The notes: generated from the sequence alone by a model not told the origin. Positions 1 through 8,203 are shown, counted from the first letter of the stretch. The stretch: DNA of 64,000 nt from Halosimplex rubrum (GCF_013415885.1 NZ_CP058910.1:2976001-3040000), one strand, 5' to 3'. Translations and numbers: made by a program.

Positions 1-221
1 AGCGTGACTTCGACGTGTCGCGGGTGAAGGATCGGCACTTCTTCGAGTCGCTGTACGTCCGCGACGGCGGCGGCGTCCTGTTCGAACTCGCGACCGAGCG
101 CCCCGGACTCGGTGTCGCCGATAGGGAGCCCGACCCGGGCGGCGACCTCGTGCTCCCGCCCTGGCTGGAAGAGGACCGCGAGATGATCGCGGGGCAACTG
201 CCGCCGTTCGACGACGGGTGA
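1..221 (+). CDS. VOC (glyoxalase/dioxygenase) family protein, 3' end only
   Basis: Reading frame open from the window edge (codons begin at base 3) to a TGA at 219-221. About 72 C-terminal residues are visible, including FFESLYVRDGGGVLFELAT and LVLPPWLEEDRE. These closely parallel the C-terminus of the VOC protein encoded on the opposite strand at 276-1217 (KSIYARTAGGVLFEFAT and LVLPEWLEDRRAEI). The pattern of an aromatic/GGVLFE beta strand followed by LP.WLE is typical of the last VOC module of ring-cleaving dioxygenase-like proteins of the MhqO type. The two genes converge and end 54 bp apart, so they look like paralogues. The N-terminal module and start codon lie outside the window, so metal ligands cannot be checked. 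Confidence 0.8.
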   Translation, partial: RDFDVSRVKDRHFFESLYVRDGGGVLFELATERPGLGVADREPDPGGDLVLPPWLEEDREMIAGQLPPFDDG

Positions 222-275
222 GCCCGTCGCGGGGTCAGCTCCGACCGCTCACCGCTCGGCCGCCCGGCGACCCGG

Positions 276-1217
276 TCAGGCCTCGTGCGCGGCGGTCGAC
301 AGCTCGGGGAGATTCGGTTCGATCTCGGCGCGGCGGTCTTCGAGCCACTCGGGGAGGACGAGGTGCTCGCCGAGCTCGTCGACGCTCTCGTCGACGGTGT
401 AGCCGGGCGATTTGGTGGCGAACTCGAACAGGACGCCGCCGGCGGTCCGGGCGTAGATCGACTTGAACCACTTCCGGTCGATGATCTGCGTCGGGCGGAG
501 CCCGCGCTCGACGAGGGCGTCGTGCCACTGGGCCTGCTCGGCGTCGGAGACCTGGAAGGCGACGTGGTGGACCGTTCCGGTGCCCGACTCGCCCCGCGGG
601 GCCTCCGGGTCTTCGAGCACGTCGACGACGGCGCCCAGGTCGCCGCCGGCGCGGAACCGCTGGCGGTGGTTCTCGCTTTTGGTCGGCTGGAACCCCATCG
701 TCTTGAGCAGGTTCCCCGTCCCGCTGGCGGTCGCCAGCGAGAGGGCCACGCCGAAGAAGCCGCGGATGGCGTGCTGGTCCGGGACGGGGCCGTCTGGCGG
801 GTCGCCCTCGGGCGCGTCCGCCCGAGCGACGAGCTCCATCGGGAGGCCGTCGGGGTCCTCGAAGGGGATCACGGTGTCGCCGAACCGCTCGCGTGGCGGG
901 TCGTGGCCGACGCCCTCCGATTCGAGTCGGTCGGTCCAGTACTCGACGGAGCCGGCGGGGATCAGGAACTGGACGGCCGTCACCTGCCCCGTACCGACGC
1001 GGCCGGGCTGGGCGTCCGTGTAGGGGAAGTACGTCATGCTCGTTCCGGGCGTCCCGCTCCGGTCGCCGTAGAAGAGGTGATACACCGACACGTCGTCCTG
1101 GTTGACGCTGCGTTTCACCAGTCGCAACCCCAGCGCTTCGGTGAAAAACCGGTAGTTACGACCGGGGTCGTTCGCGATGGCCGTCACGTGGTGGATCCCG
1201 GGGATGTCTGCTGGCAT
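276..1217 (-). CDS. VOC family protein, MhqO-like ring-cleaving dioxygenase
   Basis: 313 residues from the ATG at 1217; a longer in-frame extension exists, but MPADIPGIHHVTAIA is the natural VOC start. There are two vicinal-oxygen-chelate modules: the first opens with GIHHVTAIANDPGRNYRFF and contains the beta strand MELVARAD, and the second contains VHHVAFQVSD and GGVLFEFAT. Paired VOC modules with HHV and E ligands fit a metal-dependent extradiol dioxygenase or glyoxalase-like enzyme acting on quinones or other electrophilic aromatics. The gene lies 90 bp downstream of an alpha/beta hydrolase on the same strand. This pairing resembles the bacterial mhqO/mhqD quinone-resistance pair, so a quinone detoxification role is inferred, not shown. 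The substrate cannot be read from the sequence. Confidence 0.8.
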   Translation of the reverse strand: MPADIPGIHHVTAIANDPGRNYRFFTEALGLRLVKRSVNQDDVSVYHLFYGDRSGTPGTSMTYFPYTDAQPGRVGTGQVTAVQFLIPAGSVEYWTDRLESEGVGHDPPRERFGDTVIPFEDPDGLPMELVARADAPEGDPPDGPVPDQHAIRGFFGVALSLATASGTGNLLKTMGFQPTKSENHRQRFRAGGDLGAVVDVLEDPEAPRGESGTGTVHHVAFQVSDAEQAQWHDALVERGLRPTQIIDRKWFKSIYARTAGGVLFEFATKSPGYTVDESVDELGEHLVLPEWLEDRRAEIEPNLPELSTAAHEA

Positions 1218-1307
1218 TGGGCCCGGTTCGACGGCGACCCCGATACCCCCTCTGCCGGCACACTCAACCCCCGGACTCTCCCGCACGAACTCCGAGAGGG
1301 AGCCCGT

Positions 1308-1967
1308 TCACCGATCCGAACGCCCGCCGGTTTCACCTGCCAGGAGGGCCTCGGCCAGGTCACCTACCGCCGCGAGTTCGGCGTCCGTGATCCCGTGGTC
1401 GTCGCCGGGCTCGATCCGCGTCCGCACGTCCCCGCCGAGCGCCTCGAAGACGGCCGCCGTCTCGCGGACGCGTTCGACCGGGACCCGCGGGTCGCCCTCG
1501 TGACCGCCGACGAGCACCGGCGTCTCGTCGAGGCTGCCGTCGTAGTCGCCGACCTCGGGACCCATCAGCCCGCCGCTCGACAGGACGACGCCGCCGTACC
1601 TGCGGGGGTTCCGCGCGGCGAACTCCGCGACGACGCAGGCGCCCTGGGAGATCCCGAGGACGACAACGCGCTCCCGCGGGACGCCCGCCTCGCGGACCGT
1701 CGCGACGGCGTCGGCGACCGCTTCGAGGGCCGCGGAGAACTCCGGTTCGTTGGCCTCGTGGGGTGCGAGAAACGAGCCGGGGAACCACCGGTTGCGCCGC
1801 GCCGCCGGCGCGACCAGCGCGAGGCCGTGGCGGTAGCACTCGTCGGCCAGTGCGACCATCCCGTCGGCGCTCCCGCCGCGGCCGTGGACGAGGACGACCG
1901 CCGCTCCGGCGACCGACAGGGGGGCGCCGGCGGTGACGAGCGGTCGGTCCCGGTGTGAGCCAGCCAT
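1308..1967 (-). CDS. Alpha/beta hydrolase (carboxylesterase/phospholipase-like)
   Basis: 219 residues from ATG at 1967. The N-terminal VLVHGRGGSADGM forms the oxyanion region. The nucleophile elbow is LGISQGACV (G-x-S-x-G with the catalytic Ser). The acid lies in the VLVGGHEGDPRVP loop and the catalytic His in the late GDDHGI segment. The length and GHxGDPRVP motif match the short carboxylesterase/phospholipase class (MhqD, YfhR type). It is cytoplasmic with no signal peptide. It sits just upstream of the VOC dioxygenase-like gene on the same strand, so the two are likely co-transcribed and may act on the same aromatic or quinone-derived compounds. The exact ester substrate is unknown. Confidence 0.8.
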   Translation of the reverse strand: MAGSHRDRPLVTAGAPLSVAGAAVVLVHGRGGSADGMVALADECYRHGLALVAPAARRNRWFPGSFLAPHEANEPEFSAALEAVADAVATVREAGVPRERVVVLGISQGACVVAEFAARNPRRYGGVVLSSGGLMGPEVGDYDGSLDETPVLVGGHEGDPRVPVERVRETAAVFEALGGDVRTRIEPGDDHGITDAELAAVGDLAEALLAGETGGRSDR

Positions 1968-2150
1968 CTCAGTCCCCCCGTCGCGCGGTCGTCGACGGTC
2001 CCGCAGGTGCGACCCCCATTCGTCGTCCGGTACGGGTTGAGACGACTTGAATCCCGCTTTCTCGCCGGTCGCTCACGTTTGCGACGGGCCCCGGCAGCAC
2101 CGGCCGGCTCCTCGCCCCTTTTCCGTCCGAACTCCCTAGTCGAGACACTC

Positions 2151-3641
2151 GTGCCCGACAGCTACGCGATCGACGACGACTGGAACGCACTGTACGTCGA
2201 CGGCGAGTGGACGGCCGCCGAGAGCGACGAAACGCTCGCCGTCGAGGACCCGTCGACGCGCGAGCGGGTCGCGACGGTTCCGGCCGCCGTCGAGGCCGAC
2301 GTGGACGCCGCCTACGAGGCGGCCGCCGCGGCACAGTCCGAGTGGGCCGACGCGCCGCCCGCGCGCCGCGCTGAAGTGATCCAGAACGCCATCGAGGCGC
2401 TCCAGGCCCACAGCGACGAGATCACCGAACTACTCGCCCACGAGGCCGGCGGCTCGGCGATCATGGGCGAGACTTCGGTCCAGATCGCCACCGACCAAGC
2501 CGGCGAGGCGGCGACGCTGCCCCGGCGGACGAAAGGCGACCACGCCGCCTCGAACGTTCCCGGCAAGGAGCACGTCGTCAAGCGACTTCCCCGGGGGGTC
2601 GTCACGGTCATCTCGCCGTGGAACTTCCCGCTCAACCTCTCGATGCGCGCCGTCGCGCCGGCGCTGGCGACCGGCAACGCCGTCGTCCTCAAGCCCGCGA
2701 CGAACACCCCGATCACCGGCGGGCTGCTGTTCGCCAAACTGTTCGAGGAGGCCGGCCTGCCCGCGGGCGTCCTCAACGTCGTCACCGGCAGCGGCTCGGA
2801 CATCGGCGACCGCGTCGCCGGCCACCCCGAGAGCGACGTGGTCGCCTTCACCGGATCGACGGAGGTCGGCCGCCACGTCGCCGCCACCGCCGGCGAGAAC
2901 CTCGCCGAGCAGTCGATGGAGCTGGGCGGCAACAACGCCCACGTCGTCACCGCCGACGCCGACATCGACCGCGCCGTCGACAGCGCCACCTTCGGCTCGT
3001 TCGTCCACCAGGGCCAGGTCTGCATCTCGATCAACCGCCACGTCGTCCACGAGGATGTCTACGACGAGTACGTCGCCGCGCTGGTCGACCGCGCGGAGTC
3101 GCTCGCGGTCGGCAGCGCCCACGAGGACGACACTATCGTCGGCCCGATCGTCGACGAGTCCCAGCGCGACGAGATGCTCGACTACGTCGAGCGGACCGTC
3201 GACGCCGGCGCCACGCTGGAGACCGGCGGCGAGACCCGCGACTACGACGGCGTCGACGACTCTCTCGTGGTCGAACCCACCGTCCTCTCGGACGTGACCA
3301 ACGACATGCCCGCCGCGTGCAACGAGCACTTCGGCCCCATCGCGCCGGTCATCCCCTTCTCCGACGTCGACGAAGCCGTCGAAATCGCCAACGACACCGA
3401 GTACGGGCTGGCGGGCTCGGTCCACGCCGGTGACCTCGGCGTGGGGATGGACATCGCCGACCGGATGGAGACCGGGCAGGTCCACATCAACGACCAGCCG
3501 ATCAACGACGAGGCCCACGTCACCTTCAGCGGGACCGAAGCCTCGGGCGTCGGCGGCTACAACGACGGCGCCATCCTCGAACAGCTGACCGAGACGAAGT
3601 GGATCTCGATCCAGCGCGAGCCCCGCGAGTACCCGTTCTGA
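2151..3641 (+). CDS. NAD(P)-dependent aldehyde dehydrogenase
   Basis: 496 residues from GTG at 2151. The open frame extends further upstream to 2007, but that part (RRLESRFLAGRSRLRRAPAA) is basic and unlike a haloarchaeal protein, whereas VPDSYAIDDDWNALYVDGEW is a normal ALDH N-terminus. The Rossmann/active-site hallmarks are present: SPWNFPLNLSMRA, GNAVVLKPAT, FTGSTEVGR, the general-base motif ELGGNN (Glu near residue 257) and the nucleophile motif GQVCISINR (Cys near residue 290). The usual ALDH length is about 480-500. It oxidises an aldehyde to an acid; the subfamily (benzaldehyde, succinate semialdehyde or similar) cannot be decided here. It is transcribed away from the hydrolase pair. 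Confidence 0.9.
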   Translation: MPDSYAIDDDWNALYVDGEWTAAESDETLAVEDPSTRERVATVPAAVEADVDAAYEAAAAAQSEWADAPPARRAEVIQNAIEALQAHSDEITELLAHEAGGSAIMGETSVQIATDQAGEAATLPRRTKGDHAASNVPGKEHVVKRLPRGVVTVISPWNFPLNLSMRAVAPALATGNAVVLKPATNTPITGGLLFAKLFEEAGLPAGVLNVVTGSGSDIGDRVAGHPESDVVAFTGSTEVGRHVAATAGENLAEQSMELGGNNAHVVTADADIDRAVDSATFGSFVHQGQVCISINRHVVHEDVYDEYVAALVDRAESLAVGSAHEDDTIVGPIVDESQRDEMLDYVERTVDAGATLETGGETRDYDGVDDSLVVEPTVLSDVTNDMPAACNEHFGPIAPVIPFSDVDEAVEIANDTEYGLAGSVHAGDLGVGMDIADRMETGQVHINDQPINDEAHVTFSGTEASGVGGYNDGAILEQLTETKWISIQREPREYPF

Positions 3642-3673
3642 GCGGGGCCAGTACCTCGGGCGGCGCCCGCCGT

Positions 3674-4504
3674 TCAGTCGGCGGCCTGCCCGCCGTCGAC
3701 GGGGAGCGTCGTCCCGGTGATGTAGGAGGCGTCGGACGAGCAGAGGAAGGCGACGGCGCCGGCCATCTCCTCGGGGTCGGCGATCCGGTCCATCGGCACG
3801 TCACGCATCGCGGAGGTGTCGAAGTCAGCCCGAAGCGTCCGGAGGATCATCCGGACCGTCCCCACGACCGAGCGAATTCGATCGAGTATCGACGACCCGC
3901 TCGAATCACCGACGATCCCCGACTGGATGTTCGTCTTCGTCGGCCCGGGCGCGATGGCGTTGACGCGGATATCGCGCTCGGCGTACTCCAGCGCGACCGA
4001 CTTCGTCAGGCCGACGACGCCGTGCTTGCTGGCCGAGTAGCTGGAGAGCCCGCCCATGCCCACGAGGCCGGCCTCCGAGGCGGTGTTGACGATGGCGCCG
4101 CCGCCCGTGCGCTCCATCGCGGGGAGTTCGCCCTTCATGCACGCCCAGATCCCCTTCATGTTGATGTCGACGATCCGGTCCCAGTTGGCCTCGCTGATGC
4201 CCGTCGTCTCCACGAAGTCGGTGAGGATACCCGCGTTGTTGTGCGCGAAGTCGAGGCGCCCGTAGGTGTCGACGGTGGCGTCGACCATCCGCTCGACCGA
4301 CGCCGTATCGGACACGTCGACCTCCACGAACGTCGCGTCGCCGCCGGCGTCCTCGATCAGGGCGACCGTCTCGCGGCCGCCCTCGACGTCGATATCGGCG
4401 ACCACGACGTTCGCGCCCTCTTCGGCGAATCGAAGTGCCGATGCACGTCCGATGCCCGATCCCGCTCCAGTGACGAGTGCCGTTTTTCCGGCCAAGCCGT
4501 TCAT
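3674..4504 (-). CDS. Short-chain dehydrogenase/reductase (SDR)
   Basis: 276 residues from ATG at 4504. It has the classical SDR motifs in order: TGAGSGIG cofactor loop near residue 13, D-I-D after beta 2 (suggesting NAD preference), NNAG near residue 90, catalytic Ser in NTASEAG, YSASK (Tyr and Lys), and the PGPTKTN loop. The C-terminal ITGTTLPVDGG is also typical. The substrate-binding region after PGPTKTNIQSG is unusually long: about 35 extra residues (GDSSGSSILDRIRSVVGTV and onward) precede the conserved MDRIADPEEMA. The protein is slightly longer than the usual 250 residues because of this. The substrate is unknown. Confidence 0.88.
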   Translation of the reverse strand: MNGLAGKTALVTGAGSGIGRASALRFAEEGANVVVADIDVEGGRETVALIEDAGGDATFVEVDVSDTASVERMVDATVDTYGRLDFAHNNAGILTDFVETTGISEANWDRIVDINMKGIWACMKGELPAMERTGGGAIVNTASEAGLVGMGGLSSYSASKHGVVGLTKSVALEYAERDIRVNAIAPGPTKTNIQSGIVGDSSGSSILDRIRSVVGTVRMILRTLRADFDTSAMRDVPMDRIADPEEMAGAVAFLCSSDASYITGTTLPVDGGQAAD

Positions 4505-4981
4505 GTTTCAGGGATTTTGTCGGGCAGTGAGGAAAGTGTATGCCTTCACCGGGTGGATTCTTCTGTGTGAACCGTGATATTGGTCCGAGTTCCCGCGGGT
4601 GTCGCCGCAGGCTGTGGGAACGTCAATACCGCTAGCTGCCCACTGCAGTGGACGCAGGAGTTCGACAGCATGGTGCGTATTCCTGCTGTTCCATGAGAGC
4701 AATGAAGTGGTTGACGTGCTCGCTAGAAGTCGTCAATCGCGATCAATCTCATCATTAGGGAGTAGAGCGCCACTGGCCGCACTGAGCTGAACAGACGGTA
4801 ACACAAGATTCCATGGAGCCAAGATTTCTTATCCCCGTCCACTATTGTTGATGTCGGACGGGCTGCACCTAAAGTCCATACAAATTAGACAAGATCCCTA
4901 CGATATGTTTGTTTGACTACAATAAAGGAGGAACCAGAAGAGTTACTAATCTCCCCTACTTCAGTCTAGTGAAAATAGAGT
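4505..4981. other. Intergenic region, GC-rich to AT-rich transition
   Basis: About 480 bp with no convincing gene. Base composition changes from GC-rich near the SDR gene to distinctly AT-rich after about 4800, marking the left edge of an island that runs to about 6650. A strong Shine-Dalgarno-like string (aaaggaggaa, 4924-4933) is followed within 20 bases by an in-frame stop and has no start codon at a usable distance, so it does not define a gene. The region must hold the promoter for the gene at 4982. Confidence 0.5.
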
Positions 4982-6058
4982 ATGGCCCAGAATAATCTCT
5001 CTGAGCGCTGGGAAGAGTACTATTCTACAGCAATTCAGAAAGGGCTGAAAGCTGCACTTGAAGATTCGTCCATAGAAAAATCATTTGATGAGATTGAAGA
5101 CGGCCACATCAAGTTGGACAAACTGATGTATATTGCGATGGCTGAACGTGGACTCCATGAAGAGATGCAGCACAGTTGGCATCGATACGGTGGTGACTTG
5201 GGAACCCTTGTTCCAAGTACTCATACCGTTGAACCAGCACCATTGGATAATCTACCAGCGACTGAACGGCCCGTTAGCCCATCAGATCAACAATCGAAAG
5301 ATAATATTTGGGATGAACAAGACTATCGTGAGTTCTTCAAAGATGTATCTATTGGAGCACTTGACTCTCTCGAAGCCATTCTGAATACCGACAAGACCAC
5401 TCTTCTTAGAGAGTTTTACACAGAATACAGCGGAGATATTGAGAACTGGGTTGATTTGTACTTAATTAATGTCCGCGTCCAAGAAGTTCTCCATCTGTAC
5501 AAAGATAGCGAGAGTTTAAACAATTTTGATCAGGAATCATATTTAGACTTCGTAGACACGCTAGAAGCTTTTGAAGCTGAAATGTATAGCCATCAAGAGC
5601 TGTCTCCAACCGGTCTTAGCGAATACGATCTGAGTCTATCCAAAGATGAGAATCCGGCAGATCTGCTGTCCGACTTCCTTGAGCTTATAGACGATATCTA
5701 TTTCACGATATCTCAGCGTGATATGGATCAATTCAGAGGGGATCTCTCGTATCAGCTCAGTATGGTTGAGGAGTTTTACCATGATCGGGCGTGGAATATT
5801 GTAACCAAAATTATATCTATGAACACAATGCACGGCCCCAATCAAGAGGCACTCTTGGAAGGCTCCATCTCAGATTTTGAAAGACTAATATCTGGATATT
5901 CTATCCGTATGGAGCGTATCGAATCTGAGTGCCGTGCAATTGAACTCTTGCCTAAGGAACAAGATAATCACAACCTGAGAGAGGAGTCGGTGAACTCTAA
6001 GAGTGGTCATCAGCTCCCAACGAGAGAAGAGTTCAGGCAGGCCTTGGAAGGTAAATAA
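4982..6058 (+). CDS. Hypothetical protein of an AT-rich island, possible Panacea/SocA-like N-terminus
   Basis: 358 residues from ATG at 4982 (MAQNNLSERWEEYYS). I do not recognise the family with certainty. The first 80 residues contain GHIKLDKLMYIAMAERGL followed by HSWHRYGGDLG. This resembles the arrangement in Panacea/SocA-like antitoxin domains, where a K-L-x-K-L-x-Y-[IL]-A helix precedes a W-x-[RK]-[YF]-G strand; the match is weak and by eye. The remainder is predicted mostly helical and acidic, with segments such as ISDFERLISGYSIRMERIE. Codon use is AT-rich and unlike both flanks, which suggests recent horizontal transfer. The downstream gene starts 15 bp after its stop, so the two are probably one transcript. 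Confidence 0.75.
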   Translation: MAQNNLSERWEEYYSTAIQKGLKAALEDSSIEKSFDEIEDGHIKLDKLMYIAMAERGLHEEMQHSWHRYGGDLGTLVPSTHTVEPAPLDNLPATERPVSPSDQQSKDNIWDEQDYREFFKDVSIGALDSLEAILNTDKTTLLREFYTEYSGDIENWVDLYLINVRVQEVLHLYKDSESLNNFDQESYLDFVDTLEAFEAEMYSHQELSPTGLSEYDLSLSKDENPADLLSDFLELIDDIYFTISQRDMDQFRGDLSYQLSMVEEFYHDRAWNIVTKIISMNTMHGPNQEALLEGSISDFERLISGYSIRMERIESECRAIELLPKEQDNHNLREESVNSKSGHQLPTREEFRQALEGK

Positions 6059-6073
6059 ACGGACTAGTATTAG

Positions 6074-6505
6074 ATGAGTACTGAGACTGGCCGGCCACGA
6101 TACGTAATCTATCTGAATGAGGCTTGTGAGCAATTAGATGACCTTGATAACTCTCTCGAAAGGCGAATCAGGAAGCAGAGTGAAGAATTTCTTCATGTCT
6201 GGAATGCCAGTGATGTCTTCAACAAGAGTGTAACAGATGACGTTGATTATATAAAGAAAGATCGAGGAGAAACTCGAGCATTTGGCACGTATATTGCATT
6301 GAATGGCTACCATATTCTGCTTGTGCTTACTGTATTTAAAGAAGATGTTAAAAACGATTATTGGCTACAAAATGCAATCTATCAATCAAGAGCCGAAGAC
6401 TATCAGGAAGAATTAGAAGATGTAAGCCAAGACGGCCCCTTAGACACATACATCGAAAATCTCAGAAATAATGACGATTACATTGTTGTGGGCCCAAGAG
6501 AATAG
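6074..6505 (+). CDS. Hypothetical protein, weakly RelE/HigB-like
   Basis: 143 residues from ATG at 6074 (MSTETGRPRYVIYLNEACEQL). It lies 15 bp behind the 358-residue gene with the same AT-rich codon usage. The order YVIYLNEACEQLDDL, basic ERRIRKQSEEF helix, then RGETRAFGTYIALNGYHILLVLTVF and QSRAEDYQEE recalls the RelE/HigB toxin fold: an N-terminal strand plus helices, then antiparallel strands and a final helix. The similarity is by pattern only, and the protein is longer than most such toxins (about 90-120). It may be the toxin half of a two-gene module, or an unrelated conserved protein. Confidence 0.7.
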   Translation: MSTETGRPRYVIYLNEACEQLDDLDNSLERRIRKQSEEFLHVWNASDVFNKSVTDDVDYIKKDRGETRAFGTYIALNGYHILLVLTVFKEDVKNDYWLQNAIYQSRAEDYQEELEDVSQDGPLDTYIENLRNNDDYIVVGPRE

Positions 6506-6674
6506 CTTGACTATGAAGCTAAATTAAGTATACTAACCGATGTGCGGAGATAGATCTCCTACTTGAGGGGGACTTAGCTCTCCAAATCAAATATCCATTC
6601 TATTGTCTAACTATTTATGCCAGATTATTCGTCCTGTGCCTGGACCCGGCTCCAAATCCCCTAAGACTAATTCC

Positions 6675-7973
6675 GTGCCACGCGCTACCGCACGAACGCA
6701 CCGAGCGGAGCCTTTATGTCCTCCGAGAGAACAGCATAGAGTACAATGTCCAATACTGAGGGCACGTCGGCTTCGCCGGCGGATCGAGTTCTTCCAGGGT
6801 ACTTTAAATAGTACCTCGGAAGTTCACGAGGCACGTATTTTCGACACCACGCTCCGCGACGGGGAGCAGTCACCACGCACGTCGTTCTCCTACGAAGACA
6901 AACGGGAGATAGCGGCGGTGCTGGACGACATGGGGACCCACGTCATCGAGGCGGGCTTCCCGGTCAACTCCGACGCGGAATTCGAGGCCGTCCGCGACAT
7001 CGCGGAATCGACCTCGACGACGACCTGCGGGTTAGCTCGGGTCGTCGAGAAAGACGTCGAAGCGGCACTGGACTCCGGCGTGGAGCTGGTTCACGTGTTC
7101 GTCTCGACGAGCGACGTACAGCTCGAAGACTCCATGCACGCCACCCGCGAGCAGGCCGTCGAGCGCGCCGTCCAGTCGGTCGAGCGCGTCAAAGAGGCGG
7201 GCGTCGACTGCATGTTCTCGCCGATGGACGCCACCCGAACGGACGAGGCGTTCCTGATGGAGGTCGTCGACGCCGTCAGCGAGGCGGGCACCGACTGGAT
7301 CAACATCCCGGACACCTGCGGGGTGGCGACGCCCGGCCGGTTCCGCGACATGATCGCGAAGGTCGTCGACCGCACCGACGCGGACATCGACGTACACACG
7401 CACGACGACTTCGGGCTGGCGGCGGCCAACGCGCTGTCGGGCTTCGAGGCGGGCGCATCGCAGGCGCAGGTCTCGGTCAACGGCATCGGCGAGCGCGCGG
7501 GCAACGCGGCCTACGAGGAGGTCGTGATGGCCCTGGAGTCGCTGTACGATGTCGATACCGGGATCGACACGACGCGGATCACCGAGATCTCCCGGATCAT
7601 CGAGGGCAAGAGCGACATTCCGGTGCCGGCGAACAAGCCGGTCGTCGGCCGCAACGCCTTCTCCCACGAGAGCGGGATCCACGCGGCCGGCGTCATCGAG
7701 AACTCCGACACGTTCGAGCCGGGGGTCATGACCCCGGAGATGGTCGGGGCCTCGCGCGAGCTCGTCCTGGGCAAGCACACCGGGCAGCATTCCGTCAGGG
7801 AGCGGCTGATCGACGCGGACTACGAGCCCACCGACGACGAGGTACGCGAGATCACCCGACGCGTCAAGGAGTTCGGCGCGGACGACAACCGCGTCACCAT
7901 GGAGGTCCTGGAGGAGTTCGCCCAGGACGTCGGCGTCGACCGCGAGGTCGAAAACGAGGAGGTCCGGGCGTAG
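6675..7973 (+). CDS. leuA: 2-isopropylmalate synthase (or citramalate synthase), LeuA/CimA family
   Basis: The body is unmistakable: RIFDTTLRDGEQSPRTSFSY with the catalytic R-D pair, metal-site HTHDDFG, and late RNAFSHESGIHAAG and LGKHTGQHS. It condenses acetyl-CoA with 2-oxoisovalerate for leucine, or with pyruvate in the citramalate route; sequence alone does not separate these. Its position ahead of ilvBNC-leuCD favours leucine. The regulatory LeuA dimer domain of long LeuA forms is absent. The start is uncertain: no ATG or GTG lies in frame between GTG 6675 and the catalytic core, and a CTG at 6756 and a TTG at 6603 also exist. The promoter evidence points to 6746 in another frame. I give GTG 6675 as the nearest in-frame standard start that keeps the core intact. 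Confidence 0.88.
   Translation: MPRATARTHRAEPLCPPREQHRVQCPILRARRLRRRIEFFQGTLNSTSEVHEARIFDTTLRDGEQSPRTSFSYEDKREIAAVLDDMGTHVIEAGFPVNSDAEFEAVRDIAESTSTTTCGLARVVEKDVEAALDSGVELVHVFVSTSDVQLEDSMHATREQAVERAVQSVERVKEAGVDCMFSPMDATRTDEAFLMEVVDAVSEAGTDWINIPDTCGVATPGRFRDMIAKVVDRTDADIDVHTHDDFGLAAANALSGFEAGASQAQVSVNGIGERAGNAAYEEVVMALESLYDVDTGIDTTRITEISRIIEGKSDIPVPANKPVVGRNAFSHESGIHAAGVIENSDTFEPGVMTPEMVGASRELVLGKHTGQHSVRERLIDADYEPTDDEVREITRRVKEFGADDNRVTMEVLEEFAQDVGVDREVENEEVRA
6713..6718 (+). promoter_or_regulatory. TATA-like box upstream of leuA
   Basis: tttatg within the sequence gcctttatgtc. It is centred about 29 bases upstream of the ATG at 6746, the spacing expected for a haloarchaeal TATA box serving a nearly leaderless transcript. 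It therefore supports a translation start at 6746 rather than at the upstream GTG codons of the leuA frame. Confidence 0.45.
6746..6811 (+). other. Short ORF overlapping the leuA 5' end (possible leader peptide or frameshifted start)
   Basis: ATG at 6746 opens a 21-codon frame (MSNTEGTSASPADRVLPGYFK) ending in TAG at 6809-6811. It begins right behind the TATA-like box. It overlaps the leuA frame in a different phase; the leuA frame here reads RRIEFFQGTLNSTSE. Either this is a leader peptide read before leuA, or it is the true leuA N-terminus separated from the body by a one-base frame change (real or a sequence error). A second TATA-like string (ctttaaata, 6802-6810) lies at its 3' end. Confidence 0.4.
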
Positions 7974-8089
7974 GACGATGCCCGCCTCCACGGCCGCCGA
8001 GCGCACACAGCGAGAGCTACCGTCACGGCGAGTCGCGCGACCGGTGTCGCGACGGTCGAACGGTGCGGGCGCGCGCCGGACACGGAAAA

Positions 8090-8095
8090 TTTATT
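8090..8095 (+). promoter_or_regulatory. TATA-like box for the ilvB transcript
   Basis: tttatt in the AT-rich string aaaattt-attg, within otherwise very GC-rich DNA. It is centred about 30 bases before the ATG at 8123 and so places transcription start close to that codon, about 160 bases before ilvB itself. It is the only obvious promoter element in the 306-bp leuA-ilvB gap. Confidence 0.5.
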
Positions 8096-8122
8096 GCCGC
8101 CGGTGTGTACAACTCCGTAGTG

Positions 8123-8203
8123 ATGACACCGACCGCTGGCGCCGGGGCTGCCGAACTCGCGTCCAGCGGCGCGCTTCGCGTCCGTATCGTAGGGGCCCCC
8201 TAG
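8123..8203 (+). other. Candidate leader peptide ORF upstream of ilvB
   Basis: A 26-codon ORF starts with ATG at 8123 and ends with TAG at 8201-8203, directly behind a TATA-like box. It starts MTPTAGAGAAELASS and ends ALRVRIVGAP, so L, V and I codons cluster near its end. The stop is embedded in a G4C5 stretch (8193-8207) that can self-pair. About 75 bases separate it from ilvB. The position and a branched-chain-rich end resemble bacterial ilv attenuator peptides, but attenuation is not established in haloarchaea, so function is inference. Confidence 0.35.

Noticed and set aside
4924-4933. Shine-Dalgarno-like aaaggaggaa as a gene start
   Set aside because: No start codon at a usable distance and a stop follows within 20 bases.
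8123-8203. Direct homology of the ilvB leader ORF to the E. coli ilvB leader peptide
   Set aside because: Both end in a V-rich stretch and G-x-P-like tail, but the match is short and likely chance; only the arrangement is kept as a finding.
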